NCBI RefSeq assembly: GCF_003001955.1
Contig: NZ_PVNH01000012.1
Location: 172,126-236,125, forward strand
Direction of reading: 5' to 3'
DNA length: 64,000 bases
From: Prauserella shujinwangii
GTDB lineage: Bacteria; Actinomycetota; Actinomycetes; Mycobacteriales; Pseudonocardiaceae
The position numbers were made by a program, and so were the translations under genes. Shown piece by piece: positions 1-7,973 of the stretch (positions are counted from its first letter, which is position 1; every line of letters begins with the position of its first letter). The notes beneath the pieces are model-generated. The model searched no databases. It had not been told where the DNA came from and saw nothing but the letters and a program-made list of their open reading frames with translations.

Positions 1-437
1 CCAGCGCACGGGTGGCGTTCGTGGGACCGGATGCGGACCGGGGCGAGGCCGAAGCGGTCGCGGTGGTCGCGCTCGATCCGCTGGGCCGGGGACTCGGCGG
101 CGCCGTGCCCGACGGGGCGCTGGACTACCTGTCCGAGGCGCGCGTCGCGGGCGACGAGTTCTCGCCGCTGGTGCCGGTCCCCGGCGACACGCCCGCGCTG
201 CTCGGCGCCACGGTGGACGAGGTGCTGCGGCGGGCGCGGGAGAGCGCCACGGCCTCGGGCATCGGGCAGGGCGACCGGGTGCTGTCGACCCGGGAGTGGA
301 CGCTGCCCGGCGGCGTGATCGACGCGCTCCTCGCGCCGCTGACCGCCGGGGCCCACGTGGTCCAGGTGACCAGCGCGGACCCCGGCAGGCTGGCCGCGCA
401 CCGCGACGCGGAGCGGACCACGGTCGACCTCAGCTGA
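1..437 (+). CDS. TIGR03089 family protein, 3' part (5' end outside window)
   Basis: The open frame enters from the left edge (codons from base 3) and ends at TGA 435-437, so at least 144 C-terminal residues are present. The sequence resembles the actinobacterial TIGR03089 family, a short relative of acyl-CoA synthetases lacking the full AMP-ligase C-terminal domain; its reaction is unknown. Recognisable pieces are the region around VVALDPLGRGLGG and the C-terminal end with VDEVLRRARESA. In M. tuberculosis the homologue (Rv3268, from memory) lies a few genes before fadE25, which fits the order here. The last 8 bp overlap the end of the convergent doxX gene. Confidence 0.8.
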   Translation, partial: SARVAFVGPDADRGEAEAVAVVALDPLGRGLGGAVPDGALDYLSEARVAGDEFSPLVPVPGDTPALLGATVDEVLRRARESATASGIGQGDRVLSTREWTLPGGVIDALLAPLTAGAHVVQVTSADPGRLAAHRDAERTTVDLS

Positions 438-894
438 CCGGCGTGTCCGCCGTCTGTGCACGCGTGTCCGCGCCGCGCGACGCGGACACACCACCTCGCC
501 TGCGGCCGACGAGCAGGTGGTCCAGGGAGAGCCTGCCGCCGTTGAAGCCGAGCGCGAGCCCGGCGAGCGCGAGCACGAGGACCAGCTCGTAGCCGCCCTG
601 CCCGGTGAGGCCCGCGTCGAGGTGGACGAGGAACAGCGCGCCGAGTCCGTCGATCGCGTAGAGGATGCCGACCAGCGGCAGCGCCAGCCCGGCCGCGAAG
701 GCGATCGAACCGATCACCTCGACGCCGATCAGGAACAGCGCGGTCACCGTCGGCAGCGGGATCCCCATGCCGCCGACCATGTCCGCCGTGCCGCCGATGC
801 CCAGCTGCCACTTGTCGAGGCCGTGCGCGAAGAACACCACCGCCACCGCGAGCCGGCCCGCCAGTGCCGTGACGTCCCGGAGCCAGTCGGACAC
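430..894 (-). CDS. DoxX family membrane protein
   Basis: A 154-aa protein with four predicted membrane segments and the DoxX-type N-terminus (RLAVAVVFFAHGLDKW). DoxX proteins are small integral membrane proteins; some act with oxidoreductases or in redox stress, but the role here is not shown. I chose GTG at 892-894 (protein begins VSDWLRD) because a strong GGAGG Shine-Dalgarno site lies at 902-906, 7 nt upstream; the upstream ATG at 922-924 has no such site. The last ~18 residues (from about SASRGADTRAQTADT) are encoded by a copy of the GTGTCCGCG palindrome family, so the C-terminus seems to be read into an intergenic repeat. Confidence 0.8.
   Translation of the reverse strand: MSDWLRDVTALAGRLAVAVVFFAHGLDKWQLGIGGTADMVGGMGIPLPTVTALFLIGVEVIGSIAFAAGLALPLVGILYAIDGLGALFLVHLDAGLTGQGGYELVLVLALAGLALGFNGGRLSLDHLLVGRRRGGVSASRGADTRAQTADTPVS
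464..489. repeat. Palindromic repeat family C, copy 1
   Basis: Inverted arms GTGTCCGCG (464-472) and CGCGGACAC (481-489) around a GC-rich centre, with a related partial arm gtgtccgc near 443. Related elements occur near 44917 and 45967. It sits between the convergent ends of the TIGR03089 and doxX genes, a position expected of a bidirectional terminator, but here it lies inside the doxX reading frame. Confidence 0.6.
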
Positions 895-1065
895 ACCTTC
901 ACCTCCAGATAGATGAAATTTCAACTACGTGCCGACTGTAGCAGCAGGACGCGCTCCCCTCGCGTGCGCGAGGACGGACCTTCGGCCGCGCTGGGAGGCC
1001 CTTCGGCCCTGCTCGGAGCGGCTACGCCCGGCTTACGGTCGCTCCGGAGCCCCCGAGGAGGCACG

Positions 1066-1506
1066 ATGCCGACAGACACGCGACCGGACGGCCGCGCCGT
1101 ATCGGCCCGGCGGAGCGGCTACCTCGTCGCCGCGCTCCTCTCCGGAGCCCTGCTCTACGCGGCGCACGCGTGGCCGGGCTGGGCCGCGGTTCCGTTCCTC
1201 ACCGAGCGCACGGACGAGGTGCTCGGGCTGGTGACCGCCACCCTGGTCGCCGGGATCGCCGCCAACGTGGCCTACCTCGTCCGCGATCCGCGCTGGCTGC
1301 GGTCCCTCGGCGACATCGTGACCACGAGCATCGGCCTCGCGGCGCTCGTACGGATCTGGGCGGTGTTCCCGTTCGACTTCGGCGACCCCGATGTCGGCTG
1401 GGCGCTGGTCGCGCGGGTGGTGCTGGGCTTCGCCGTCGTGGGATCGGCGATCGGCATCGCGGTGTCCCTGGTGTGCCTCGTGCGGGCCGCCGGGCATCGC
1501 GAGTGA
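1066..1506 (+). CDS. Small four-helix membrane protein, function unknown
   Basis: A 146-aa protein with about four hydrophobic segments (roughly residues 17-36, 48-66, 78-96 and 110-135) and a short basic N-terminus. I do not recognise a named family. The start is ATG 1066, directly downstream of a GAGGAGG ribosome-binding site (about 1053-1060); the open frame extends further upstream but the extra residues look like translated leader. It is divergent from doxX, with about 170 bp between them. Likely an inner membrane protein; no functional motif is visible. Confidence 0.65.
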   Translation: MPTDTRPDGRAVSARRSGYLVAALLSGALLYAAHAWPGWAAVPFLTERTDEVLGLVTATLVAGIAANVAYLVRDPRWLRSLGDIVTTSIGLAALVRIWAVFPFDFGDPDVGWALVARVVLGFAVVGSAIGIAVSLVCLVRAAGHRE

Positions 1507-1599
1507 ACTCCGGAGAACCACCGTCCCATCGGTTACGGGCCGGGTCACGACGGCCGCGCCGGGGACCCGGCGACGACGAGGGCCCGCACCGCGATCTCG

Positions 1600-2073
1600 T
1601 CAACGAGCCGGGTTCGGAATCCCGGCCTGCAACAGGCGGGGCGAGGCGGTGAACCCGGAGCGCTCGTACACCGGAACCGCCCGCTCGCTGGAGTGCACGG
1701 TGACCCGCTCCAGACCGAGGTCCTCGGCCAGCCGCAGGAGGGCCGCGATCAGCCGGCCGCCATGGCCCCGGCCCCGCTCGTGCGCCACGACGTACACACC
1801 CTGCACGTCACCGGAGGAACGTTCGACGGCAAGCGGTGTCGGCACCCGCGGCACGAGCGCCAGCCACGCCATGCCGAGGATCTCCCGGCCCCGGAGCAGG
1901 ATCACGGGCCGGTGCGAGGACCGGTTCTCGCGCGCCCACCGCGCGAAGGCCGAGACGAACTCGTCGCGGCCAGTCGAGGGGGATGCGCCCTTCTCCAGGA
2001 TCCACTGCCAGCGAAGCTCGGCGAGGGCAGGGATCTCCTCCTCCTCGGGAGGGCGAACGGTGAGAGACTCCAT
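1600..2073 (-). CDS. GNAT family N-acetyltransferase
   Basis: A 157-aa single-domain acetyltransferase. The acetyl-CoA binding motif A is visible as GVYVVAHERGRGHGGRLIAA (about residues 93-112: Q/RxxGxG/A type), followed by the motif B end VPVYERSGF near the C-terminus. The substrate cannot be told from sequence. Start ATG at 2071-2073; the reading frame is open further upstream but lacks family similarity. The ~90-bp gap to the preceding membrane protein gene shows nothing further. Confidence 0.8.
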   Translation of the reverse strand: MESLTVRPPEEEEIPALAELRWQWILEKGASPSTGRDEFVSAFARWARENRSSHRPVILLRGREILGMAWLALVPRVPTPLAVERSSGDVQGVYVVAHERGRGHGGRLIAALLRLAEDLGLERVTVHSSERAVPVYERSGFTASPRLLQAGIPNPAR

Positions 2074-2321
2074 GCGCCGATTGTCGCGGCCCGTGCAGCC
2101 GGGATCCGAGCAGACCGCGGACCGGCCGATGAGCCACGCGCGGTCCCGGCGCCCGCGCGGTGTCTCGGCGCTGAACGTTGCTCTATTCGTGTGATGATTG
2201 ATCAGAAAACCGCAGGTCACGCACAACGATACAGTGACGAACCTCACGGGTTGGCGTCTCCTGTCGATAAAACTGTCGGTAGGTGGATACACAATCAGGT
2301 GTCGCGGGAAGGGAGGTCATG
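2074..2321. promoter_or_regulatory. Low-G+C divergent promoter region with CTGTCG direct repeats
   Basis: About 250 bp between the GNAT gene and the two-gene unit to the right, clearly lower in G+C than the surroundings. It holds a direct repeat CTGTCG at 2261-2266 and 2273-2278, 12 bp apart (about one helical turn), just upstream of the 62-aa ORF. This would suit an autoregulator binding site if the downstream pair is a toxin-antitoxin module; that is inference. Confidence 0.35.
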
Positions 2322-2510
2322 ATGACGGTCACCGTGATCAACCTGACACGCGAAGAACTCATCGAGAGTCGCGAGAAGCTGCTGCACGACCTTCGCATGA
2401 CCACTGAGGAGTTACGCGACCGCGTCACCCACGAAACCGCTACCACGGCCGAGCGGGTCGCGCTGGAGCGGCTCGACGAGATCGCGTTCTTACTGGGCGA
2501 GCAGGATTGA
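2322..2510 (+). CDS. Small acidic helical protein, candidate antitoxin
   Basis: A 62-aa protein, strongly helical and charged (motifs TREELIESREKLL and ALERLDEIAFLLGE). ATG 2322 is chosen because GGAGG at 2312-2316 is 5 nt upstream; ATG 2319 is too close. Its stop codon overlaps the TTG start of the next gene (TTGA, 2507-2510), so the two are translationally coupled. Small upstream partner, tight coupling, low G+C and lack of any metabolic context resemble a type II toxin-antitoxin unit, but I recognise neither family; it could equally be an accessory subunit. Confidence 0.55.
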   Translation: MTVTVINLTREELIESREKLLHDLRMTTEELRDRVTHETATTAERVALERLDEIAFLLGEQD

Positions 2511-3217
2511 CCTTCGACCTCGACAACGCGGCAACCGGGTTCGCGCAGGAGATCCAAGATCGGCTTGACGCCGTCCTGCCTCCCAGCCCCAGCGCAGATC
2601 CGAGGCTGCGTCAGCTCAATGTGCTCGTCCAGGGCGACTTTCGCGTCATTCGTCCAGGCACAAGGGACAAGCCAGGCGGTATACCCCTGCTGCACAACGG
2701 CGAGCATGTCGCGGATCTCTGGCTCACGTACCACTGCGCCCCGGACCGGTCGCGGATGTTCCTGGCGACGCGCAAGTCCACTTTTCAGCTGTCTTCCCGC
2801 CAGGAGGGCACCCCGCTGCTGAGAGTGGACTACGTGCACGATGCCCACTCCATCCCGGCCGCGCACTGGAACGTGCACGCGGAACGCGGCGCGACCTCGG
2901 TCCTGCTCGCCCGCTGCAATCCACAACATGAAGGACTGCTCTCCCGCGTGCACCTCCCTGTTGGAGGCACGCGACACCGCCCGTGTCTCGAGGACTTCCT
3001 CGAGATGCTCATCGTCGAATTCAGGATCGACACACTCCCGAAGTGGGAGCAGGAGATCCACGCCGGACGCGAGCGCTGGCGCACGTTCCAGACCAGAGCG
3101 ATCGTCCGGGACTCGCCTCGAGAGGCAGCGGATGTGCTGCGCAGACTCGGGTACACCGTCACCGAACCCGCAGGCGGACCCCCGGATCGCAACCTGGAAA
3201 TGTTGCGCTGCCGCTGA
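2507..3217 (+). CDS. Unknown protein coupled to the 62-aa ORF, candidate toxin partner
   Basis: A 236-aa soluble protein starting at TTG 2507, overlapping the upstream stop codon. No family is recognised. It is rich in Arg, His and acidic residues with short conserved-looking blocks such as LNVLVQGDFRVIRPGTRD (about residues 38-55) and PKWEQEIHAGRERWRTFQ. Codon use is visibly less G+C-biased than neighbours, suggesting transfer. It is followed directly by a perfect 25-bp-stem palindrome that separates it from the convergent fadE gene. A function cannot be assigned. Confidence 0.6.
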   Translation: MTFDLDNAATGFAQEIQDRLDAVLPPSPSADPRLRQLNVLVQGDFRVIRPGTRDKPGGIPLLHNGEHVADLWLTYHCAPDRSRMFLATRKSTFQLSSRQEGTPLLRVDYVHDAHSIPAAHWNVHAERGATSVLLARCNPQHEGLLSRVHLPVGGTRHRPCLEDFLEMLIVEFRIDTLPKWEQEIHAGRERWRTFQTRAIVRDSPREAADVLRRLGYTVTEPAGGPPDRNLEMLRCR

Positions 3218-3241
3218 CCGACCCGGACGCGACGGCACCGC

Positions 3242-3295
3242 CCTCCTCGTGAGTGAGGAACGTGGTTCTCACCACGTTCCTCACTCACGAGGAGG
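3242..3295. terminator. Palindrome family A, copy 1: perfect 25-bp stem, bidirectional terminator
   Basis: Left arm 3242-3266 and right arm 3271-3295 are perfect reverse complements around loop TCTC. The arm contains GTGAGTGAGGAACGTGGT, shared with copies near 9846, 14169 and 37709. It lies exactly between two convergent gene ends (stops at 3217 and 3297). No U-tract follows, typical for actinobacterial hairpin terminators. Confidence 0.8.
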
Positions 3296-3296
3296 C

Positions 3297-4478
3297 TCAG
3301 CCCTTGAGCAGGTTCCTGGCCATCACGAGGCGCTGGATCTGGTTGGTGCCCTCGTAGATCTGGGTGATCTTCGCGTCGCGCATCATGCGTTCCACCGGGA
3401 AGTCCCGGGTGTAGCCCGCGCCGCCGAAGAGCTGTACCGCGTCGGTGGTGACCTCCATCGCGACGTCGGAGGCGTAGGACTTCGCCGCCGAGGCCATGAA
3501 CGACGCGCGCGCGTCGCCGCGCTCGGTGGCCGCCGCGGCGGCGTAGACCAGGTGCCGGGCCGCCTCGATCTTGGTGCCCATGTCGGCGAGCATGAACTGC
3601 ACGCCCTGGAACTCGGCGATGCGCTGCCCGAACTGCTTGCGCTCCTTGACGTAGCCCAGCGCCGCGTCGAGCGCGCCCTGCGCGATGCCCAGTGCCTGCG
3701 CGCCGATCGTCGGCCGCGTGTGGTCGAGTGTGCGGAGCGCGGTCTTCAGCCCGGTGCCCGGCTCGCCGATGATGCGGTCGGCCGGGATGACACAGTTCTC
3801 GAAGTGGATCTCGCACGTGGGCGAGCCCTTGATGCCCAGTTTCTTCTCCTTGGCGCCCACCGAGAAGCCGGGATCGTCGGCGTGCACGACGAACGCCGAG
3901 ATGCCGTTCGCCTTCTTCTCCGCCTCCGGGTCGGTCACGGCCATCACCGTGTACCACGTCGACTCGCCCGCGTTGGTGATCCAGCACTTGGTGCCGTTGA
4001 GTACCCAGGAGTCGCCGTCCAGCCGCGCCCGGGTGCGCATCGACGCGGTGTCGGAACCGGCCTCGCGCTCGGACAGCGCGTAGGACGCCGACGCGTCACC
4101 GGCGGCGATCGACGGCAGCACGGTCTTCTTCAGCTGCTCCGACGCCGAGAGCAGGATCGGCTGCGTGGCGAGCTTGTTGACCGCGGGGATCAGCGAGGCC
4201 GACGCGTCGACCCGCGCCACCTCCTCGATGACGATGCAGGCCGCGATCGCGTCGGCACCCTGCCCCTCGAACTCCTCGGGGATGTGCACGGCGTTGAAGC
4301 CGGACCGCACCAGCGCGTCGCGCGCCTCGACCGGGTAGCGCTCCTGCTCGTCGACCTCGGCGGCGTAGGGCGCGATCTCCTTCTCCGCCAGCGCGCGCAC
4401 CGCGGCGCGCAGCTCCTCGTGCTCCTCGGCCAGCCGGTAGAGCCCAGGACCCTCGGTCACCAGCGCCACCTTTCTCAA
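3297..4478 (-). CDS. fadE25: Acyl-CoA dehydrogenase (FadE25-like)
   Basis: A 393-aa FAD-dependent acyl-CoA dehydrogenase of usual family length, catalysing alpha,beta-dehydrogenation of acyl-CoA in fatty-acid or branched-chain catabolism. Visible hallmarks: FAD-binding YALSEREAGSDTASMRT and WITNAGESTWYTVMA, and the catalytic-base region IYEGTNQIQRLVMAR with Glu376. In M. tuberculosis the orthologue in this position is fadE25 next to purE-purK; here a block of ligase/transporter genes separates it from purE. It is divergent from an acyl-CoA ligase gene across ~85 bp, a plausible shared promoter region. Confidence 0.92.
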   Translation of the reverse strand: MRKVALVTEGPGLYRLAEEHEELRAAVRALAEKEIAPYAAEVDEQERYPVEARDALVRSGFNAVHIPEEFEGQGADAIAACIVIEEVARVDASASLIPAVNKLATQPILLSASEQLKKTVLPSIAAGDASASYALSEREAGSDTASMRTRARLDGDSWVLNGTKCWITNAGESTWYTVMAVTDPEAEKKANGISAFVVHADDPGFSVGAKEKKLGIKGSPTCEIHFENCVIPADRIIGEPGTGLKTALRTLDHTRPTIGAQALGIAQGALDAALGYVKERKQFGQRIAEFQGVQFMLADMGTKIEAARHLVYAAAAATERGDARASFMASAAKSYASDVAMEVTTDAVQLFGGAGYTRDFPVERMMRDAKITQIYEGTNQIQRLVMARNLLKG

Positions 4479-4563
4479 CGACAGTCGGTACCAGTGTCGA
4501 TGTTAGCGGTCGTTCACACACGCGTCCTTGTGTCCTTGGCCGCATTGTTCCTACTGTCGAGTG

Positions 4564-6210
4564 ATGACGATCACAACGCAGTGGTACCCGCCCGGCCTGC
4601 CCACGTCGCTGACCTACCCGGACGCTCCGGTCGGCTCGATTCTCGCCGCCGCCGCGGCCCGCTACGGCGATCGCATCGCGTTCCTGCACGGCGAGGACCA
4701 CCTGACGTTCGCGGACACGTGGCGCGCGGCGTGCCGGTTCGCCAACGCCCTGCGCGAGCACGGCATCGGCCGGGGCAGCACCGTGGCCCTGCACCTGCCG
4801 AACTGCCTGGCCTACCCGGTCGCCTACTACGGGACGCTGCTCTCCGGCGCCACGTTCAGCCCGGCGAACCCACTGCTGCCGCCGCACGACCTCGCCGCCC
4901 AGCTGGCCGACTGCGAGGCCGCCGCCGTGGTCACGTTCGGCCCGGTCGCGGGCGCCCTCGCGCAGGCGGACGTGCCGCTCGTGCTCGTCGACCGGCCGAC
5001 CACCGACGACCAGACCGACTTCGCCGCGTTCCACCGCGACGCGCCGGAGACGCCGCCGGACGCCGGCCTCGACGTGCACACCGACCTCGCGCACCTGGCC
5101 TACACCGGCGGCACCACGGGCCGCTCGAAGGGCGTCCGGCTGCCCCATCGCAACGTCGTCGTGAACACCCTGCAGTACGCGTGCTGGGGCACCGGCTCGG
5201 TGCCCGTGCTCGACGATGCGGGCCACCCGACGCTCGACCAGACCGGGCCGGCCGACGAGTGGCCCGTCCGGCTGGGCACCGGCATCGGCATCAACCTCAC
5301 TCCCTGGTTCCACGCGATGGGCACGATCGGCGCCCTCAACGTCGCGGTGGCCACCGGCGGGACGGTGGTGCTGCACGACCTCTTCGACCCGCCCGCCTAC
5401 GTGGCCGACGCCGAGCGCCTGCGCGTCACGTCGATGAGCGGTGCCCCCGCGCTGTTCGCCGCCCTGCTCGCGTGCCCGCAGTTCCACACGGCGGACCTCT
5501 CCTCGGTGCGGACGGTCACGTCGGGCGCCGCTCCGCTGGCCAGGGAGATGATCAATGCGCTGCAGCGGCGCCTCCCCGACGCGGTGATCGCGGAGGGATA
5601 CGGCCTCACCGAGGTGACGATGGGCGCCACGCTCTCGCCGAGCTGGCGCTCCGGGACGCGCAAGGTCGGCTCGGTCGGGGTGCCGATCTTCGACACCGAG
5701 GTGAAGGTCGTCCCGCCGGAGGGCGGAGAGGAACCGCTGCCGCCGGACACCCCGGGCGAGGTGTGCATCCGGGGCCCGCAGGTGATGACCGGCTACCACA
5801 ACCGGCCGGAGGAGACCGCCGCCACGCTCGTCGACGGCTGGCTGCACACCGGGGACATCGGCACCATCGACGACGACGGCTATCTGTCCATCGTGGACCG
5901 CAAGAAGGACATGCTCATCTACAAGGGCTACAACGTGTACCCGAGGGAGCTGGAGGAGTTGCTGGTCGCCCTGCCCGAGGTGGCCGCGGCCGCCGTGGTG
6001 GGCAGGCGCACCGCGGAGGTGGGCGAGCTGCCGGTGGCCTTCGTCGTCCGCGCGCAGGGCCACGACGTGACCGCCGAGGAGCTGCTGGAGCGGGTGAACG
6101 GGCAGGTGGTGCCGTACAAGCGGGTGCGCGAGCTGCGCTTCGTCGAGCAGATCCCGATGTCCGCCGCGGGCAAGGTGCTCAAGCGGGAGCTGCGCGAGCA
6201 GCTCACCTGA
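4564..6210 (+). CDS. AMP-dependent fatty acyl-CoA ligase
   Basis: A 548-aa adenylate-forming enzyme that activates a carboxylic acid, probably a fatty acid, to acyl-CoA. ANL signatures are intact: P-loop LAYTGGTTGRSKGVRLPHRN (about residues 178-197), GYGLTEVTMGATLSP (A5), GWLHTGDIGTIDDDGY (A7), RKKDMLIYKGYNVYPRELEE (A8) and the catalytic Lys motif MSAAGKVLKREL at the C-terminus. ATG 4564 is the start used; GTG 4561 is an equally placed alternative. Divergent from fadE, so the pair may form an acyl-CoA-activating and oxidising unit. It overlaps the convergent tetR end by 8 bp. Confidence 0.9.
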   Translation: MTITTQWYPPGLPTSLTYPDAPVGSILAAAAARYGDRIAFLHGEDHLTFADTWRAACRFANALREHGIGRGSTVALHLPNCLAYPVAYYGTLLSGATFSPANPLLPPHDLAAQLADCEAAAVVTFGPVAGALAQADVPLVLVDRPTTDDQTDFAAFHRDAPETPPDAGLDVHTDLAHLAYTGGTTGRSKGVRLPHRNVVVNTLQYACWGTGSVPVLDDAGHPTLDQTGPADEWPVRLGTGIGINLTPWFHAMGTIGALNVAVATGGTVVLHDLFDPPAYVADAERLRVTSMSGAPALFAALLACPQFHTADLSSVRTVTSGAAPLAREMINALQRRLPDAVIAEGYGLTEVTMGATLSPSWRSGTRKVGSVGVPIFDTEVKVVPPEGGEEPLPPDTPGEVCIRGPQVMTGYHNRPEETAATLVDGWLHTGDIGTIDDDGYLSIVDRKKDMLIYKGYNVYPRELEELLVALPEVAAAAVVGRRTAEVGELPVAFVVRAQGHDVTAEELLERVNGQVVPYKRVRELRFVEQIPMSAAGKVLKRELREQLT

Positions 6211-6808
6211 CCGGCGCACCCGGCCACGCCGCCATCGCCTCGTCGACGATCTCCAGCAGCTCGTCGCGGGAGGCGCCGTCCCGCGCCTGAATGGACAGTC
6301 CGTACAGGACGGTGTTGTAGAAGGACGCCAGCGCGCCGGTGTTCGCGCCCTCGGGCAGGTCGCCGTCGGCGATGCCCCGGTCGAGGCGTTCCCGCAGCGA
6401 TGCCTTGTCCTGGCGGCGGATCTCGGCCAGGAACTCGTGGACGCCGCGGTTGCCCGCCGAGCAGTTGGTGCCGGCCAGCACCACCATGCAGCCGCGGGGG
6501 ACACCCGGTTCGGTGTAGGCGCACGCGTTGCGGCGGAGGTAGACCTCCACCGCCTGCCGCGCGGTGGGCTCCTCCCGCAGCGCGCGCTGCGCGGGCTCGC
6601 CCTCGGTCTCCAGGTACCGCGCCACGGCGCTGCGGAACAGCTCCTCCTTCGAGCCGAAGGCCGCGTACAGACTGGGCGAGCGGATGCCCATCACCTCGGT
6701 CAGCTCGCTCAGTGACGTGGCCTCGTAGCCGCGCTCCCAGAACAGGCGCATCGCCGCGTCCAGCGCGGCGTCCCGGTCGAACCCGCGTGGGCGGCCGCGT
6801 CCCGCCAT
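6203..6808 (-). CDS. TetR/AcrR family transcriptional regulator
   Basis: A 201-aa repressor-type protein. N-terminal HTH: DAALDAAMRLFWERGYEATS then SLSELTEVMGIRSPSLYAAF (residues ~35-55), with a ligand-binding C-terminal domain ending PVR. Start ATG 6806-6808. It is divergent from an SDR-SMR gene pair, and the 101-bp intergenic region contains two similar 16-bp near-palindromes (6823-6838 and 6878-6893), likely operators through which it represses itself and the SDR-SMR unit. The ligand is unknown. Confidence 0.88.
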   Translation of the reverse strand: MAGRGRPRGFDRDAALDAAMRLFWERGYEATSLSELTEVMGIRSPSLYAAFGSKEELFRSAVARYLETEGEPAQRALREEPTARQAVEVYLRRNACAYTEPGVPRGCMVVLAGTNCSAGNRGVHEFLAEIRRQDKASLRERLDRGIADGDLPEGANTGALASFYNTVLYGLSIQARDGASRDELLEIVDEAMAAWPGAPVR

Positions 6809-6822
6809 CCGGCACCCCTTTC

Positions 6823-6838
6823 TGTGTCGACCATTACA
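6823..6838. promoter_or_regulatory. Putative TetR operator, tetR-proximal
   Basis: TGTGTCGACCATTACA, similar to the site at 6878-6893 (consensus TGT-TCGA----TACA). It lies 15 nt upstream of the tetR start codon, suited to autoregulation. Inferred from similarity and position. Confidence 0.5.
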
Positions 6839-6877
6839 TATTAGTTGACGCCGCCAGGGCGCCGCCGCGACCATTTA

Positions 6878-6893
6878 TGTATCGATTGATACA
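6878..6893. promoter_or_regulatory. Putative TetR operator, SDR-proximal
   Basis: TGTATCGATTGATACA, an almost perfect palindrome (TGTATC/GATACA arms) 17 nt upstream of the SDR start codon and partly overlapping where its ribosome-binding site begins. It matches the tetR-proximal site. Confidence 0.6.
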
Positions 6894-6909
6894 GAAAAAG
6901 GGGTACGAC

Positions 6910-7644
6910 ATGCTGGAAGGCAGGGCCGCGCTGGTCACCGGAGGAAGCCGCGGGATCGGCGCGGCGACGGCGCTGCGGCTGGCCCGCGACGGGGCGGACG
7001 TCGCGGTGACCTACACCACGGCGGCCGAGCGGGCGGAGACAGTGGTGGCCGAGATCGAGTCGCTCGGCAGGCGCGGGCTGGCGATCCGCGCCGACAACAC
7101 CGGGACGGAGGAGGTCGCCGCCGCCGTGAACCACGCGGCCGCGGAGTTCGGACGGCTCAACATCCTCGTCAACAACGCCGGGATCTTCCCGCACGGACCA
7201 CTCGCCGAGGTCACCGTGGCCGACATCGACCGCACGCTGGCCGTCCACGTCCGCTCGGTCCTGCTCGCGGCGCGGGCCGCGGTGGAGCACATGACCGACG
7301 GCGGCCGCATCATCTCGATCGGCAGCAACCTCGCGACGCGGGTGCCGGACGGCGGCACGACGCTGTACTCGGCGAGCAAGTCGGCCCTGATCGGCCTCAC
7401 CCGGGGACTCGCCCGCGAGCTCGGCGAGCGGGGCATCACGGCCAACGTGGTCGACCCCGGCTCGACCGACACGGACATGAACCCCGCCGACGGCGAGCAC
7501 GCGCACCTGCAGCGGCGACTGACCGCGCTCGGCCGGTTCAACGCACCCGAGGACGTCGCCGCCGCGGTCGCCTTCCTCGCGGGCCGGGACGGGCGCAACA
7601 TCACCGGCACGTCGATCCTGGTCGACGCGGGCGCCAACGCGTGA
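6910..7644 (+). CDS. SDR family NAD(P)-dependent oxidoreductase
   Basis: A 244-aa classical short-chain dehydrogenase. Rossmann motif TGGSRGIG at residues 10-17, structural NNAG (ILVNNAGIF), catalytic Ser in IISIGSNLA and YSASK active-site motif. Resembles 3-oxoacyl-ACP-reductase-like SDRs of unknown substrate. I place the start at ATG 6910, preceded by AAAAGGGG at a good distance, rather than ATG 6877, which lies in the operator. Its stop is followed closely by the SMR transporter gene, so the two are probably cotranscribed under TetR control; an aldehyde, ketone or quinone stress role is possible. Confidence 0.9.
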   Translation: MLEGRAALVTGGSRGIGAATALRLARDGADVAVTYTTAAERAETVVAEIESLGRRGLAIRADNTGTEEVAAAVNHAAAEFGRLNILVNNAGIFPHGPLAEVTVADIDRTLAVHVRSVLLAARAAVEHMTDGGRIISIGSNLATRVPDGGTTLYSASKSALIGLTRGLARELGERGITANVVDPGSTDTDMNPADGEHAHLQRRLTALGRFNAPEDVAAAVAFLAGRDGRNITGTSILVDAGANA

Positions 7645-7655
7645 GGGGCACGTCC

Positions 7656-7973
7656 GTGGCCTGGCTGATCCTGATCCTCGCCGCCCTGCTCGAACTGGTG
7701 TGGGCGTTCGCGCTGAAGCAGGCGGACGGCTTCACGCGGTTCTGGCCGAGCGTCACCGGGCTGGTCGTCGCGACGATCAGCGTGGTGCTGCTGACGCTGG
7801 CGCTGCGCGACCTGCCCGTCGGCACCGCCTACGCCGTGTGGGTCGGGCTCGGCGCCTTCGGCGTGGCGGCGATGGGCATCATCGCCCTCGGCGAGAGCGC
7901 CTCAGCAGCGCGCCTCGGCTGCCTCGCGCTCATCGTCGCCGGCGTCGTCGGCCTGCGGCTGGCCGACGGCTGA
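7656..7973 (+). CDS. SMR family small multidrug/guanidinium exporter (SugE/Gdx-like)
   Basis: A 105-aa, four-helix small multidrug resistance protein. The essential membrane Glu is at residue 13 (LILAALLELVWAFALK), with the SMR blocks GFTRFWPS, PVGTAYAVWVG and LGESASAARLGCLALI. The WAxxLKxxxGFTR pattern is closer to SugE/Gdx guanidinium exporters than to EmrE. GTG 7656 is preferred over GTG 7641 because GAGGGG lies 7 nt before it and the protein then starts as family members do. Its 3' 72 bp overlap the convergent DMT transporter gene. Confidence 0.85.
   Translation: MAWLILILAALLELVWAFALKQADGFTRFWPSVTGLVVATISVVLLTLALRDLPVGTAYAVWVGLGAFGVAAMGIIALGESASAARLGCLALIVAGVVGLRLADG

Noticed and set aside
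1005..1055. Inverted repeat GCTCGGAGC/GCTCCGGAGC as a fifth palindrome family
   Set aside because: Arms are short and imperfect, with no second copy noticed.
913..1065. N-terminal extension of the small membrane protein from ATG 913
   Set aside because: A strong ribosome-binding site precedes ATG 1066, and the upstream residues look like translated leader sequence.
2841..6290. 1149-codon open frame across fadE and the acyl-CoA ligase
   Set aside because: Low-complexity Arg/Ala/Gly translation typical of the wrong frame in high-G+C DNA; it overlaps two clear genes.
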